A stretch of 37,966 nucleotides of DNA from Terriglobia bacterium (GCA_025350105.1 JANXYJ010000047.1:1-37966), one strand, 5' to 3'; numbered from the stretch's first letter, positions 8,960-17,827 are shown. Numbers and translations are program-made. The notes: generated by a model from the sequence alone, not told the origin.

Positions 8960-9649
8960 CTACAAACTGCCATGGTCGGTCCAAACCATGGCTCCGTCGG
9001 ACCTCCTGACATAGCTAGCGTCGATTTCGGCCGGATCCTGCCCTAACCCGCGGCGCCACCGCTCCAGACCAATTCTCCCAACGGCTCCAGCTAGATAGCG
9101 AGGACAGCGCACAGACTCCGCCACGCAACTCGCCAGTGCCTGGTTGGTCAACAACTGCTGGTTCGTCAGCAATTCCTGGTCCAGAACAAGTTCCGCATCA
9201 TTAACGCCGCTCCGCAACCAGTCCTCAAGTTTGACGACAGCCTCAGATCCGCGCAGGGCCAGCCCCCTGGCGCCGGCTGTGTAGATGGCTGCATAAACTT
9301 CCCCGCGACGTGCGTCACTGATAACGGCCCTCACCTCTTGACTGCCGAAACTCGCCATCGCCATCAAACGGGAAACGCCCACCACCGGTTTCCCCAGGGC
9401 TTCCGCAAGGCCTTTTGCCGCGGTCAGCCCCACACGAATACCGGTGAACGAACCCGGCCCCCATCCCGCGGCGATCGCGCTCAAATCCGCCAATTCACAC
9501 CGATGCCGTTTCAGCAACCCCTGGATTTCCGGGAACAACCGTTCGCCAAGCCCTTCAAAGGATTGCAGCGGCACTTCTTCGATGACACCTGTCGCGTGCA
9601 CCAATGCAATGCTGGCGTAATCACTGGTCGTGTCGATCCCTAAGATCAA
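8960..9649 (-). CDS. tsaB: tRNA threonylcarbamoyladenosine biosynthesis protein TsaB
   Basis: ASKHA-fold partner of TsaD in the complex that installs t6A37 on ANN-decoding tRNAs. The start at TTG 9649 gives 229 residues beginning (M)ILGIDTTSDYASIAL, the usual TsaB N-terminus. The conserved GPGSFTGIRVGLTAAKGLAE helix follows (about 64-83), then VISDARRGEVYAAIY. A longer start is possible: a GTG at 9700 overlaps the stop of the upstream gene as GTGA and would add 17 residues. The frame is open further upstream (to 9895), but that part overlaps the upstream gene and is not TsaB-like. The short in-frame repeat LLTNQ-QLLTNQ near residue 175 is unusual. Confidence 0.9.
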   Translation of the reverse strand: MILGIDTTSDYASIALVHATGVIEEVPLQSFEGLGERLFPEIQGLLKRHRCELADLSAIAAGWGPGSFTGIRVGLTAAKGLAEALGKPVVGVSRLMAMASFGSQEVRAVISDARRGEVYAAIYTAGARGLALRGSEAVVKLEDWLRSGVNDAELVLDQELLTNQQLLTNQALASCVAESVRCPRYLAGAVGRIGLERWRRGLGQDPAEIDASYVRRSDGAMVWTDHGSL

Positions 9650-9696
9650 ACCGGGGGCCAAAATCAAAGGATCCGGACGCAACGCGGGAGAACCCG

Positions 9697-11472
9697 TCAC
9701 GGCACCAACCTGAATGCCCGGTCCAGCGTGTAAGCCTTGCCATTCGCGTTCAGAAACGCGACCCGCAGACTCAAGACCGCCGGGAACTTCGGAATCTGAT
9801 TCAGAAATACCGACGTGGGGATATTCAGCGTCCCATCCCTCCCCGTACCAGCCAGACGGTAGCCAGTCCCTTCCAACACCACCTCGGCTGTCCACTCCAC
9901 CAGAAGTGACCGCGTCGCCCGCGTATCGCGCTTGGCCTTCAACGCGAATGCGCCGGGCTTTGAGAACGAAATCTCCGCGCCTGCGGGGGAAACCACGTCG
10001 TAGGGAATCTTGCTGGGGTTTTGTTCTACTTCCTGCACCGGAACTGGCCGCGAGTCAAACTTATAGGACTTCAGCATCCCTTCTTTCCTGCCTTCGCGCG
10101 ACACTCGTAACACCCAGCCATGCATTCGATCGGGCGGCTCTCCGGTGAAGTGTTCGCCCTTGTAGTTCTTTTGTTTGACCATTTCTCCGTTCGCCGGGTT
10201 CATCCACACCACGTCGTAGTCGTGGCTCTCCACTGTCAGCTCAATCGGCCCCGGCTTTTCTACGTAGACGATGTACTCGACACCGTCCAGCGCAACAGCC
10301 CGCCCGCCATCAACATCGAAATAGGGCTCCAATTCCCAGTAGCGGCTCTCCGCCATGAACTCGGCCCACGCCTTCATGTACGGCCCAACTCCGGACGCCG
10401 GATACTGCCCGTTCATCGTCGCGTTCCACAAATCTTTTTGATTGTGAATTCCCGTGTTCAGCGCGGGCACGGCAAACAACTGATGTTCGACAGAGCCAAC
10501 GTGTACATCGCTGGTCCCATAGCTCAGCACATTCATCCACCCGTCATTCATCAGTGCCGCGGAGGTGACGTCCGCCGAAGTTGTGCGCGGATGATGGTAC
10601 GGATCGAACTTCTGAATCAGCGCACCCACATCTTTCAGGATTGCGCGTGAGTTGGGCTTATTTTCAAACGGTAGAACACCTGAAAACCTGGCACCGGCCC
10701 AGGTAACGTTGAACGCACACAGCCTGACCGTAATGTCCTCAACGTAACGCTCCCGGGCTTCGCTCGCTTCAGGAACCGCCGCCAGCACGATGTCCGCCGT
10801 CAATCCTTCGGCATTGATCGCGCGAATTCTCTCGGCTATCTCCACCAGACTGGGCCCCGCCTCAATCGCCACACGCACATGGGTGAAACCCTCCTGCGCC
10901 CTCTGGTGAATCAGCGAATCGAAGTCCGAACGCGGCACGGCTGCGAACTTGTCAACCTCGGTCGACATCCATAGATGCGGCGCCACGCTGCCATTGCTCT
11001 CGATATTCTCGGTGGCAAAATGATGTACATTCGCCGGACGAATAAAGCCGCGCGAACTCGATTCGCCCGCGGTAACCTTGCCTTCTTTTCCATCCAAACG
11101 GGAAAGGCTGCTGGTCAACTTGTAGTCCCAAACACCTACTTCCGTTGCCGCAAAGCGAAACACGAAAAGCCCATCCTGTTTGAACGCCCGCAGCAAATAC
11201 GTTTTATGCCGGGGCGACCGAAACTCCGCCCGCAACTCAGCTTGTGGTGAATCTTGCGGGTTCAGTTCAAACGACAAATCACAGTTGCCCCAAACCACCA
11301 GCATCCCGGCGGTGCAGTCCGGGGCCGTGCTGATCGAGCCCACCTGCAGCCGAGGCGTCTGCGCCCATATCTGGACAAAGGTTGGCCCCGTCATCAACAC
11401 CAGCAACCAGACCGCCGTTTGCAGTCTATGCACCATGAACCGCACCGTGAACAGGTGACCCATTGCATTCAT
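9697..11472 (-). CDS. Exported DUF5060-like putative glycoside hydrolase-related protein
   Basis: Large secreted protein, 591 residues from the ATG at 11472. A second start at 11436 would give the more standard signal peptide MVHRLQTAVWLLVLMTGPTF, with cleavage near IWAQ. The next part (about 60-140) is beta-rich with AELRAEFRSPRHKTYLLRAF and FRFAATEVGVWDYKL, which looks like the DUF5060 sandwich found before apiosidase-like (DUF4038) TIM-barrel domains. The central region contains DPYHHPRTTSADV, LNTGIHNQKDLWNATMNGQYPASG and AWAEFMAESRYWELEPYFD, resembling the end of such barrels. A C-terminal beta domain follows. The canonical catalytic acids could not be placed with certainty, so activity is inferred only. 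tsaB follows directly and could be coupled to it. Confidence 0.6.
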   Translation of the reverse strand: MNAMGHLFTVRFMVHRLQTAVWLLVLMTGPTFVQIWAQTPRLQVGSISTAPDCTAGMLVVWGNCDLSFELNPQDSPQAELRAEFRSPRHKTYLLRAFKQDGLFVFRFAATEVGVWDYKLTSSLSRLDGKEGKVTAGESSSRGFIRPANVHHFATENIESNGSVAPHLWMSTEVDKFAAVPRSDFDSLIHQRAQEGFTHVRVAIEAGPSLVEIAERIRAINAEGLTADIVLAAVPEASEARERYVEDITVRLCAFNVTWAGARFSGVLPFENKPNSRAILKDVGALIQKFDPYHHPRTTSADVTSAALMNDGWMNVLSYGTSDVHVGSVEHQLFAVPALNTGIHNQKDLWNATMNGQYPASGVGPYMKAWAEFMAESRYWELEPYFDVDGGRAVALDGVEYIVYVEKPGPIELTVESHDYDVVWMNPANGEMVKQKNYKGEHFTGEPPDRMHGWVLRVSREGRKEGMLKSYKFDSRPVPVQEVEQNPSKIPYDVVSPAGAEISFSKPGAFALKAKRDTRATRSLLVEWTAEVVLEGTGYRLAGTGRDGTLNIPTSVFLNQIPKFPAVLSLRVAFLNANGKAYTLDRAFRLVP

Positions 11473-11528
11473 CTTAATGCTGTTCCCTAGGATCCTGCTG
11501 GCTTTCGCTGCCACGGCAAACGGGATCG

Positions 11529-11534
11529 TATAAT
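11529..11534 (+). promoter_or_regulatory. TATAAT -10 box close to the start of the MBL-fold hydrolase
   Basis: A perfect TATAAT lies across the first candidate ATG (11533), and a transcript from it would begin close to the second ATG (11542). No good -35 box is visible at 16-18 bp. The minus strand of the same site reads ATTATA and could serve the divergent DUF5060-like gene. Confidence 0.45.
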
Positions 11535-11541
11535 GCCGTAT

Positions 11542-12291
11542 ATGCGCACAACCCGTTTGGTCTTTTGTCTGGTCACCTTCGCCGCCACCACTGCCATCTT
11601 CGGGGCCCAAGCCGACGAGTTCAAAACCAGCGCCGGTATTTTGAAGATCACACCGATTCAGCATGGAAGTTTAACCATCGAAGCTGGCGGCCAAGTCATC
11701 GAAGTAGATCCCGCCGTCAGCGGTTTCGCCAAGGCGCCCGATTTCTCAGCAGTCCCTAAGGCCGATTTGGCTTTGATCACCGACATCCACGAGGATCACC
11801 TGGATACCGCCAGTCTGGCAAAGGTCCGCAAGCCTGGCACCATGGTAATTATCCCCGGTGCGGCGGCGACCCAGGTACCCGACGGCGTGGTGATGAAAAA
11901 CGGTGAGACCAAAAAACTCACTGGCAAACTAGCCCCGTTCACCATTGAGGCGATTCCTATGTACAACCTGATACGCGGTCCCTCCCCCGGACAACTGTTC
12001 CATGACAAAGGCCGCGGCAACGGCTACATCGTCACTTATGGCGGGTTGCGTATCTACCTCGCCGGCGATACCGAAGGCATTCCGGAAATGCGCTCCCTGA
12101 AAAACATCGACGTCGCTTTCGTGCCCATGATATTGCCATACACTATGCCGCCCGAAGAAGCCGCCGAGGCCGTCAAAGCCTTCCATCCCAAAGTGGTCTA
12201 CCCGTATCACTACGGTGAGTCGGACTTGAAGGTTTTCGAGAAGGGCCTGGCCGGTACCGGCATCGAAGTTCGCATCCGTAATTGGTACTAA
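11542..12291 (+). CDS. Exported metallo-beta-lactamase-fold hydrolase (UlaG-like)
   Basis: MBL-superfamily metal-dependent hydrolase of about 249 residues with a signal peptide (MRTTRLVFCLVTFAATTA, cleavage near GAQA-DE). Conserved parts are SLTIEAGGQVIEVDP, the metal motif LITDIHEDHLD (a D-x-H-x-D-H variant, about 80-90), YLAGDTEGIPEM with the bridging Asp, and VVYPYHYGES supplying the last His. This layout matches the L-ascorbate-6-phosphate lactonase/UlaG-like branch, but the substrate is unknown. The ATG at 11542 is preferred over 11533 because a TATAAT box overlaps 11533, which implies a leaderless or near-leaderless message. It is divergent from the DUF5060-like gene and followed 44 bp later by the small rod-like protein. 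Confidence 0.82.
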   Translation: MRTTRLVFCLVTFAATTAIFGAQADEFKTSAGILKITPIQHGSLTIEAGGQVIEVDPAVSGFAKAPDFSAVPKADLALITDIHEDHLDTASLAKVRKPGTMVIIPGAAATQVPDGVVMKNGETKKLTGKLAPFTIEAIPMYNLIRGPSPGQLFHDKGRGNGYIVTYGGLRIYLAGDTEGIPEMRSLKNIDVAFVPMILPYTMPPEEAAEAVKAFHPKVVYPYHYGESDLKVFEKGLAGTGIEVRIRNWY

Positions 12292-12304
12292 ACTTTCCGT
12301 ACCA
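12283..12304 (+). repeat. Inverted repeat across the hydrolase stop codon
   Basis: TGGTAC and GTACCA form a perfect 6-bp stem with a 10-nt loop that contains the stop codon. It is not followed by a T-run. It could attenuate or protect the message between the two genes, but it may be chance. Confidence 0.3.
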
Positions 12305-12335
12305 GTGCCGATATGCCCAGATGGGAGGGATAACG

Positions 12336-12566
12336 ATGGGCATCGACTTCACTATTCCACTGGCCGGAATGAATCGCGCGGAGACAGCACTAAACACCAC
12401 CGCGAACCGGCTGTCCACTGTAGGCGCTACCCCTCAAGACGACACCCTCGACGTAAGCGCTGAAATGATCGCTTTGATGGAAGCCCGCACAAATTTCGCC
12501 GTCAACGCTAAGGTAGCCCAAACGCAAAATCAGGTTGCGCAGAGTCTGGTCAATCTACTGGGTTAG
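12336..12566 (+). CDS. Mini flagellar rod/hook-like protein (fused terminal domains)
   Basis: A 76-residue protein with an excellent start: GGGAGG lies about 7 nt before the ATG at 12336. The N-terminal part (IPLAGMNRAETALNTTANRL) resembles the first helix of FlgB/FlgC/FlgG-type rod proteins, which read GL-AAQ-AL-TANNIAN. The C-terminal part (LDVSAEMIALMEARTNFAVN, then AKVAQTQNQVAQSLVNLLG) matches the conserved C-terminal helix of the same family. The whole central D1 region is missing, so the two coiled-coil ends are joined by about 12 residues. No other flagellar gene lies in the window. It may form a small alpha-helical filament or hairpin. A function in flagella is unproven, and a remnant gene is an alternative, though the intact frame and strong ribosome-binding site argue for expression. 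Confidence 0.72.
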   Translation: MGIDFTIPLAGMNRAETALNTTANRLSTVGATPQDDTLDVSAEMIALMEARTNFAVNAKVAQTQNQVAQSLVNLLG

Positions 12567-12574
12567 CCCGAACC

Positions 12575-14035
12575 TTATTTAAGCGCCGCGCGCGTGGCGT
12601 AATCCAGTACCCAACCCGGAAAGATTCCCAACACCAGCGTGCCCAGCGCCGACGCCCCCAGCGCAAGCTGCAAACCCAACCCGGCCGGTGGCAAATGATT
12701 CACAGGTTCCTGTGGGTCCTTCATGTACATAACCACAAGAATGCGCAAATAGTAGTACGCCGCGATCGCGCTATTCAGCAAGCCCAGAACCGTAAGCCAA
12801 ACCAGCTTGGAATCGAGCGCCGCTTTGAAGATGTAAAATTTACCAAAAAACCCGCCCGTGAGCGGAACACCGATCAAGCTGAGCAAAAACACCGTCAACA
12901 GCGCGGCCATCGCCGGTTGCCGCAATCCCAGTCCAGCCATTTGATCGATTTTGACGTATTCCTCGCCCTTGCGCGCAAAGTAAGTCACCACCGCGAATGC
13001 GCCAAGGTTGGTAAAAGCATACGCGGCCAAATAGAACATGGCGGCCGACGATCCATTGCTGGAATGCGCCGTTACCGCCACCAGCACGTACCCGGCATGG
13101 GCGATAGAACTATATGCCAACATCCGTTTAATGTTGGTCTGTTGCAGAGCAGCCAGGTTACCCACAAACATCGTCGCCAGCGCGCACATGCCAAAGATCG
13201 GTTCCCACCGCGAGCCAATGGGACCGAAAGCGGTCATGAAAACCCGCAACAAAATCGCGAACGCGGCCGCCTTGGGGCCAACCGACAGGAACGCCGAAAC
13301 AGGCGCAGGCGCGCCCTGATAAACATCGGGAGCCCAAATCTGAAACGGCGCGGCGGAAATTTTAAACGCCATGCCGACAAAGATCAGCGCGGCAGAGAAC
13401 CCAACCAGAACCAGTGGCCCGCCTGTCCCCGCCAACAGCGATGCCCGAATTTGATCCAGATTCGTATGCCCCGTGAGCCCGTAAATCCACGCCACGCCGT
13501 ATAGCAGAAACGCAGTAGCAAAAGAACCCAGCAGGAAATACTTCAGCGCCGATTCGTTGTTACGCGGGTCATCGCGCAAGTACCCGGCCAGGATGTAAGA
13601 AGCAATCGACGAAATCTCCAAGCCGAGGAAAATCATGATCAGTTCGTTGGCTGTTACCATCACGCATTGGCCCACGACGCAAAACAGAATCAGCGCGTAA
13701 AACTCACCGCCGTTATGATGTTCGCGGTCCAGATATTCGCTGGAACTGAGAATCGCCAGAATGCCAACGCCAATCACCAAGACCCGGAAAAATGACCCAA
13801 ACCCATCAATGATCAGCATATTGCTGAACGCTGAGCCCGGATCGCCCGCAGCCGCGATCGATGCTACCAGCGCAGCAACCAGAGCCACAATCGAAAACGC
13901 TGGGAAAATTCGCTTCTGTTCGTCGCGCGTAAACACAGCTTCCAGAAACATGATCAACACGCCGGCAATGGTCAAGATCGTTTCCGGAAGAAAGCGGAGG
14001 TATTCCGCGCCCGTGGGGCATACGTTAGCGGGCAT
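12575..14035 (-). CDS. nuoN: NADH-quinone oxidoreductase subunit N
   Basis: Antiporter-like proton-pumping subunit of complex I in the cytoplasmic membrane. It has 486 residues with about 14 hydrophobic helices from residue 13 on. Typical segments include MIFLGLEISSIASYILAGY (with the key Glu of TM5), a Lys in LKYFLLGSFATAF, FKISAAPFQIWAPDVYQGAP (about 220-240) and KRMLAYSSIAHAGYVLV. It is the last gene of the nuo operon. The start overlaps the end of nuoM by 11 bp. It ends 8 bp from the convergent mini rod gene, and no terminator is visible in between. Confidence 0.97.
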   Translation of the reverse strand: MPANVCPTGAEYLRFLPETILTIAGVLIMFLEAVFTRDEQKRIFPAFSIVALVAALVASIAAAGDPGSAFSNMLIIDGFGSFFRVLVIGVGILAILSSSEYLDREHHNGGEFYALILFCVVGQCVMVTANELIMIFLGLEISSIASYILAGYLRDDPRNNESALKYFLLGSFATAFLLYGVAWIYGLTGHTNLDQIRASLLAGTGGPLVLVGFSAALIFVGMAFKISAAPFQIWAPDVYQGAPAPVSAFLSVGPKAAAFAILLRVFMTAFGPIGSRWEPIFGMCALATMFVGNLAALQQTNIKRMLAYSSIAHAGYVLVAVTAHSSNGSSAAMFYLAAYAFTNLGAFAVVTYFARKGEEYVKIDQMAGLGLRQPAMAALLTVFLLSLIGVPLTGGFFGKFYIFKAALDSKLVWLTVLGLLNSAIAAYYYLRILVVMYMKDPQEPVNHLPPAGLGLQLALGASALGTLVLGIFPGWVLDYATRAALK

Positions 14036-15551
14036 CGGCCACCTCCTTTACCGGAGCGGCTTGCAAGGCGTTGACTCGCGTCTTGGTTTGTTCCAAAATC
14101 CGCGCATTCTGGGCGCCAATCGCGGGCAGGAAGCTTTGCGAGTAAACGCCCATCCAAACCATCATGAGTAGTAACGGAAGAACCGCAACCCATTCGCGCA
14201 TCTGCAAATCCGGCATATGATGACTCAACGATTCGCTGGCCTTCCCGTAGAATGTCCGTTGATACAGCCACAGCATGTAGCAGGCGGAAAGGATCACCCC
14301 AATTGCTGCGATCACCGTCGCCGGGAAATTCGACTGCGACGCGCCCTGCAGCACCAAATACTCACCAACGAAGTTATTCAGCATCGGCAAACCGATAGAG
14401 GCGAGCGTCGTAATCAGGAAGACGATCGCCAAGTTTGGCGCAGGCGTGGCCACGCCGCCGTAAGCAGAAATCTCCAGCGAATGCCGCCGCTCATACAAAT
14501 AGCCCACCAACATAAATAACGCGCCGGTGGAAATACCGTGATTCAACATTTGGTAGACGGCCCCGTCCAAACCTTGTTGAGTGAACGAAAAAACACCCAG
14601 CACCACAAAGCCCAAATGGCTGACGGATGAGTACGCAACCAACTTCTTCATGTTTGGCTGCACCAACGCAACCAGTGCGCCATAGACAATACCCACTACG
14701 GCCAGTCCTGTGATCCAACCCGCACAGCGATGCGCGGCATTCGGAAACAGCGGTAAACAGTAACGCACCAACCCGTAAGTACCCATTTTCAGCATCACGC
14801 TGGCCAGCATGATGGACCCCGCAGTGGGTGCCTCCACGTGCGCGTCCGGCAACCACGTGTGCAACGGAAACAGAGGGACTTTAATGGCGAACGCAATGAA
14901 GAACGCCAGGAACAAAAGCAACTCGGCTTGCGCGCTCAGCACCAGCTTGCCTGTCTGCAGTTGAGCGACGATGGCCGTGTAGTCGAACGTCCCGGTTTGA
15001 TTGTAAAGATAAATGATGGCCGCCAGCATCAGCACCGAACCCGCCATCGTGTACAGGAAAAACTTGACGGCGGCGTAGATGCGCCGGTCGTGGCCCCAGA
15101 TACCAATCAGGAAATACATCGGCACCAGGCCCACTTCCCAAAACGTATAAAACAAGAAGAGATCCAGCGAGATAAACACCCCGATCAAGCCAAATTCCAA
15201 CAAAATCAGGAACGCGAAGAATTGCGAGACGCGATGATCGATGTGTTTCCACGAAACCAATATTGAAATTGGTGTTAAAAGCGTAGTCAGGATCACCAGC
15301 CACAGGCTCAACCCATCGAGGCCTACGTGGTAGCGAATCGGCGGATAGTGAATCCATTCGGCATTTTGCACAAAACTAAATCCGGCGGCGTGACTGGTGA
15401 CGTCGCCGATCAGTAACAGGGACATGAAAAACACGACCAGCGAAATGCCCAGGGCCATTTGTTTGGCCAGGTTGCCGTTTTTGCCGGGCACGAAAATCAA
15501 CAGCAGAAAACCGATCAACGGAAGGAACAGCACCCAATCGAGCAACGTCAT
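14025..15551 (-). CDS. nuoM: NADH-quinone oxidoreductase subunit M
   Basis: Antiporter-like proton-pumping subunit of complex I, 508 residues with about 14 membrane helices. Markers are FYTFWEVGLVPMYFLIGIWG (essential TM5 Glu), RIYAAVKFFLYTMAGSVLM, AFAIKVPLFPLHTWLPDAHV and KKLVAYSSVSHLGFVVLG. The ATG at 15551 is used because it forms an ATGA overlap with the nuoL stop. The open frame extends 20 codons further upstream, but that part overlaps nuoL and is not NuoM-like. Confidence 0.97.
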   Translation of the reverse strand: MTLLDWVLFLPLIGFLLLIFVPGKNGNLAKQMALGISLVVFFMSLLLIGDVTSHAAGFSFVQNAEWIHYPPIRYHVGLDGLSLWLVILTTLLTPISILVSWKHIDHRVSQFFAFLILLEFGLIGVFISLDLFLFYTFWEVGLVPMYFLIGIWGHDRRIYAAVKFFLYTMAGSVLMLAAIIYLYNQTGTFDYTAIVAQLQTGKLVLSAQAELLLFLAFFIAFAIKVPLFPLHTWLPDAHVEAPTAGSIMLASVMLKMGTYGLVRYCLPLFPNAAHRCAGWITGLAVVGIVYGALVALVQPNMKKLVAYSSVSHLGFVVLGVFSFTQQGLDGAVYQMLNHGISTGALFMLVGYLYERRHSLEISAYGGVATPAPNLAIVFLITTLASIGLPMLNNFVGEYLVLQGASQSNFPATVIAAIGVILSACYMLWLYQRTFYGKASESLSHHMPDLQMREWVAVLPLLLMMVWMGVYSQSFLPAIGAQNARILEQTKTRVNALQAAPVKEVADAR

Positions 15552-17494
15552 CGTGCGCCTCCCGAAAAGCTTACGGTTACGATGACGATGATGGCGCCCA
15601 GCACCACCCACGCCGCATAGTTTCGAATTTGCCCCGATTGCGCCCGCTTGGCGATGCCACCGAGTTCTCGCGCAAATTTCCCCACGCCGTTCACCAATCC
15701 GTCAATCCCGGAGGCATCCACTACCCGCCACAACAGTGATCGGGAACCGCCGACGACCGGATCAACAATAGCCGAGTCGTACAACTCGTCCACGTAGTAT
15801 TTGTTGTAGATCCAGCGATAAGGGACCGCGAAAGCCTGCACCAGCGAGTCAGGAATACGCGGAGACAGGACGTAGAAGACATATGCGATAGCGATGCCCA
15901 GCACACCAGCCGCGATGGACACATACACGGTCCACCCATTCCCAGGCACTTCTTCGGGAACCTTGAACATTGGTTCCAGAAACTTCGGAATATTGAAATA
16001 CCAACCACCCACTGCGCTCAACACGGCCAGCACGGCTAGGGGAATCCACATCGACGGCGGCGATTCGTGCGGATCACCGTGACCGTGTCCATGATTATCA
16101 TGCCCGTGCTTGTCGTCGTGACCGTGTTTCTTGTCATGGCCATGACCCGCGTCCGCCTTGGCACCCTTATACTCACCCGCAAAGGTCATGAAGAACGCGC
16201 GGAAAACGTAAAACGCGGTCATGCACGCGGTGACCACACCGACCCAAAATATCCAGGGCGCATGTTCATACGCCGCCGACAAAATGGCATCTTTACTGTA
16301 GTAGCCAGCAAACGGGGGAACGCCAGCAATCGCAATGCTCGCAACCAGCAGCGTCCACATCGTGATCTGGGTGTACTTGCGCAGCCCGCCCATCTTGCGC
16401 ATGTCCTGTTCGCCGCCGCAGGCGTGAATCACGCTACCCGCACCCAGGAATAAAAGGGCCTTGAAGAAGGCGTGGGTCATCACGTGATAGATGCCGGCGG
16501 AAAATGCTCCCGTCCCCAAGCCGACGAACATGTAGCCCAACTGCGAAACCGTTGAGTAAGCGTAAACTTTCTTGATGTCAAACTGAGTCAAGCCAATCGT
16601 CGCGGCGAAGAACGCCGTGGCGATACCGACGATGGCGACAATGTGCAACACGCCCGCAGCATGCAGAAAGAGTTGCGAACTGCGCGCGATCATATATACG
16701 CCGGCAGTGACCATCGTCGCCGCGTGGATCAGGGCAGAGACGGGAGTTGGTCCAGCCATGGCGTCCGGCAGCCAAACGTAGAGCGGAATCTGCGCGGACT
16801 TACCGGTCGCACCCAGCAGCAACAGAAGTGCAATCGCCGTCATCCAACCTGCAGTTGCCTCCACTGGCATGTCCTTCACTTTCGCGAAGACTGAACCGAA
16901 GTCCAACGAGCCGAAGTGAAAGGCAATCAGAAACACGGCCAGCGAAAACCCGAAGTCGCCAATTCGATTGACGATGAACGCCTTGTTGGCCGCATCGCTG
17001 GCAAATTTCTCCAGAAAGTAAAAGCCGATCAATAAGTAGCTGCACAGTCCCACGCCTTCCCAGCCTACAAACAGCAGCAGGAAGTTGCCGCCCAGTACCA
17101 GCACCAACATGAAGAACATGAACAGGTTCAGGTATGCGAAGAAGCGGTAATAGCCGCCCTCATGCGCCATGTAGCCGGTGGCGTAGATGTGAATCAGAAA
17201 GCCGATACCGGTGACGATCAACAGCATCACTGCGGTCAAACGGTCCACCGCAAAATCCACGCCGATGTTCAAACTGCCGGATTGAATCCAGGTGAAATAG
17301 TGCTCGACGTGTGCCGTTTGCAGTCCGCCGCCGAAAGCATTCAGTTCCGCCAGGGTCTTTAATACCCACAGAAAGGATAGAAGCACGGAACCACAGGCGA
17401 TCGCGTTCACCGCCATTTTGGGCAGCCGGCGGCCCAGTAGGCCGTTCAGCGCGAACCCGGCAAGCGGGAGGAGAGGTATGAGCCAAAGTTGCAT
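15548..17494 (-). CDS. nuoL: NADH-quinone oxidoreductase subunit L
   Basis: Largest proton-pumping subunit of complex I, with the C-terminal amphipathic lateral helix. It has 648 residues. Markers are FVGWEGVGLCSYLLIGFYF (TM5 Glu), NKAFIVNRIGDFGFSLAVF, GKSAQIPLYVWLPDAMAGPT, HAATMVTAGVYMIARSS and MTHAFFKALLFLGAGSVIH. An unusual His/Asp/Lys/Gly-rich loop (about 448-476; KKHGHDDKHGHDNHGHGHG) lies between membrane helices. The gene starts 2 bp after nuoK. The C-terminus ends in a single membrane anchor (YAAWVVLGAIIVIVTVSF). Confidence 0.98.
   Translation of the reverse strand: MQLWLIPLLPLAGFALNGLLGRRLPKMAVNAIACGSVLLSFLWVLKTLAELNAFGGGLQTAHVEHYFTWIQSGSLNIGVDFAVDRLTAVMLLIVTGIGFLIHIYATGYMAHEGGYYRFFAYLNLFMFFMLVLVLGGNFLLLFVGWEGVGLCSYLLIGFYFLEKFASDAANKAFIVNRIGDFGFSLAVFLIAFHFGSLDFGSVFAKVKDMPVEATAGWMTAIALLLLLGATGKSAQIPLYVWLPDAMAGPTPVSALIHAATMVTAGVYMIARSSQLFLHAAGVLHIVAIVGIATAFFAATIGLTQFDIKKVYAYSTVSQLGYMFVGLGTGAFSAGIYHVMTHAFFKALLFLGAGSVIHACGGEQDMRKMGGLRKYTQITMWTLLVASIAIAGVPPFAGYYSKDAILSAAYEHAPWIFWVGVVTACMTAFYVFRAFFMTFAGEYKGAKADAGHGHDKKHGHDDKHGHDNHGHGHGDPHESPPSMWIPLAVLAVLSAVGGWYFNIPKFLEPMFKVPEEVPGNGWTVYVSIAAGVLGIAIAYVFYVLSPRIPDSLVQAFAVPYRWIYNKYYVDELYDSAIVDPVVGGSRSLLWRVVDASGIDGLVNGVGKFARELGGIAKRAQSGQIRNYAAWVVLGAIIVIVTVSFSGGAR
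16066..16152 (-). repeat. His-rich low-complexity segment inside nuoL
   Basis: Short imperfect repeats of the form GHDxKHGHD encode about 11 histidines within 29 residues of a NuoL loop. The DNA is made of degenerate copies of GTCGTGACCGTG-like units on the plus strand. Such tracts arise easily by slippage and could bind metal ions. Confidence 0.6.
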
Positions 17495-17496
17495 TT

Positions 17497-17826
17497 TTAG
17501 TTTTTCAGAGAACTGACGTCGTCAATCTGCAAGGTTTGCCGGTTTTTAAATACGGTGAGAATGATGGCCAAACCCACAGCCGCCTCAGCCGCGGCAACCA
17601 CCATTACGAAAAAGCTGAAGATGTGTCCGTCCACCTGTTTCAGTTTGTAAGAGAACGTCACGAAGCTGAGGTTCACCGCGTTCAGCATCAGTTCGATCGA
17701 CATGAACACCGTGATGATGTTGCGGCGGAACAAGAAACCCGCCACGCCAAGCGTGAACAGAATCGCGCTCAACATCAGATACCAGGTGATCGGAACAGAG
17801 GAAGGAAGATTAGGAAGCGGCGGCAA
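17497..17826 (-). CDS. nuoK: NADH-quinone oxidoreductase subunit K
   Basis: Small membrane subunit of complex I (109 residues, three helices) that carries two conserved membrane glutamates of the proton path. These are seen here in [18 protein letters not shown] and [13 protein letters not shown]. The TTG at 17826 is chosen as start: AAAGGAG lies about 11 nt upstream, across the end of nuoJ. It gives a length close to the usual 100 residues, and the next downstream candidate would cut into the first helix. The open frame reaches up to 17862 but would overlap nuoJ without need. Confidence 0.93.
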   Translation of the reverse strand: MPPLPNLPSSVPITWYLMLSAILFTLGVAGFLFRRNIITVFMSIELMLNAVNLSFVTFSYKLKQVDGHIFSFFVMVVAAAEAAVGLAIILTVFKNRQTLQIDDVSSLKN

Positions 17827-17827
17827 A

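Noticed and set aside
12695-13504. 269-codon open frame antisense to nuoN
   Set aside because: Highly basic, His/Arg/Gln-rich translation typical of the reverse of membrane-protein genes.
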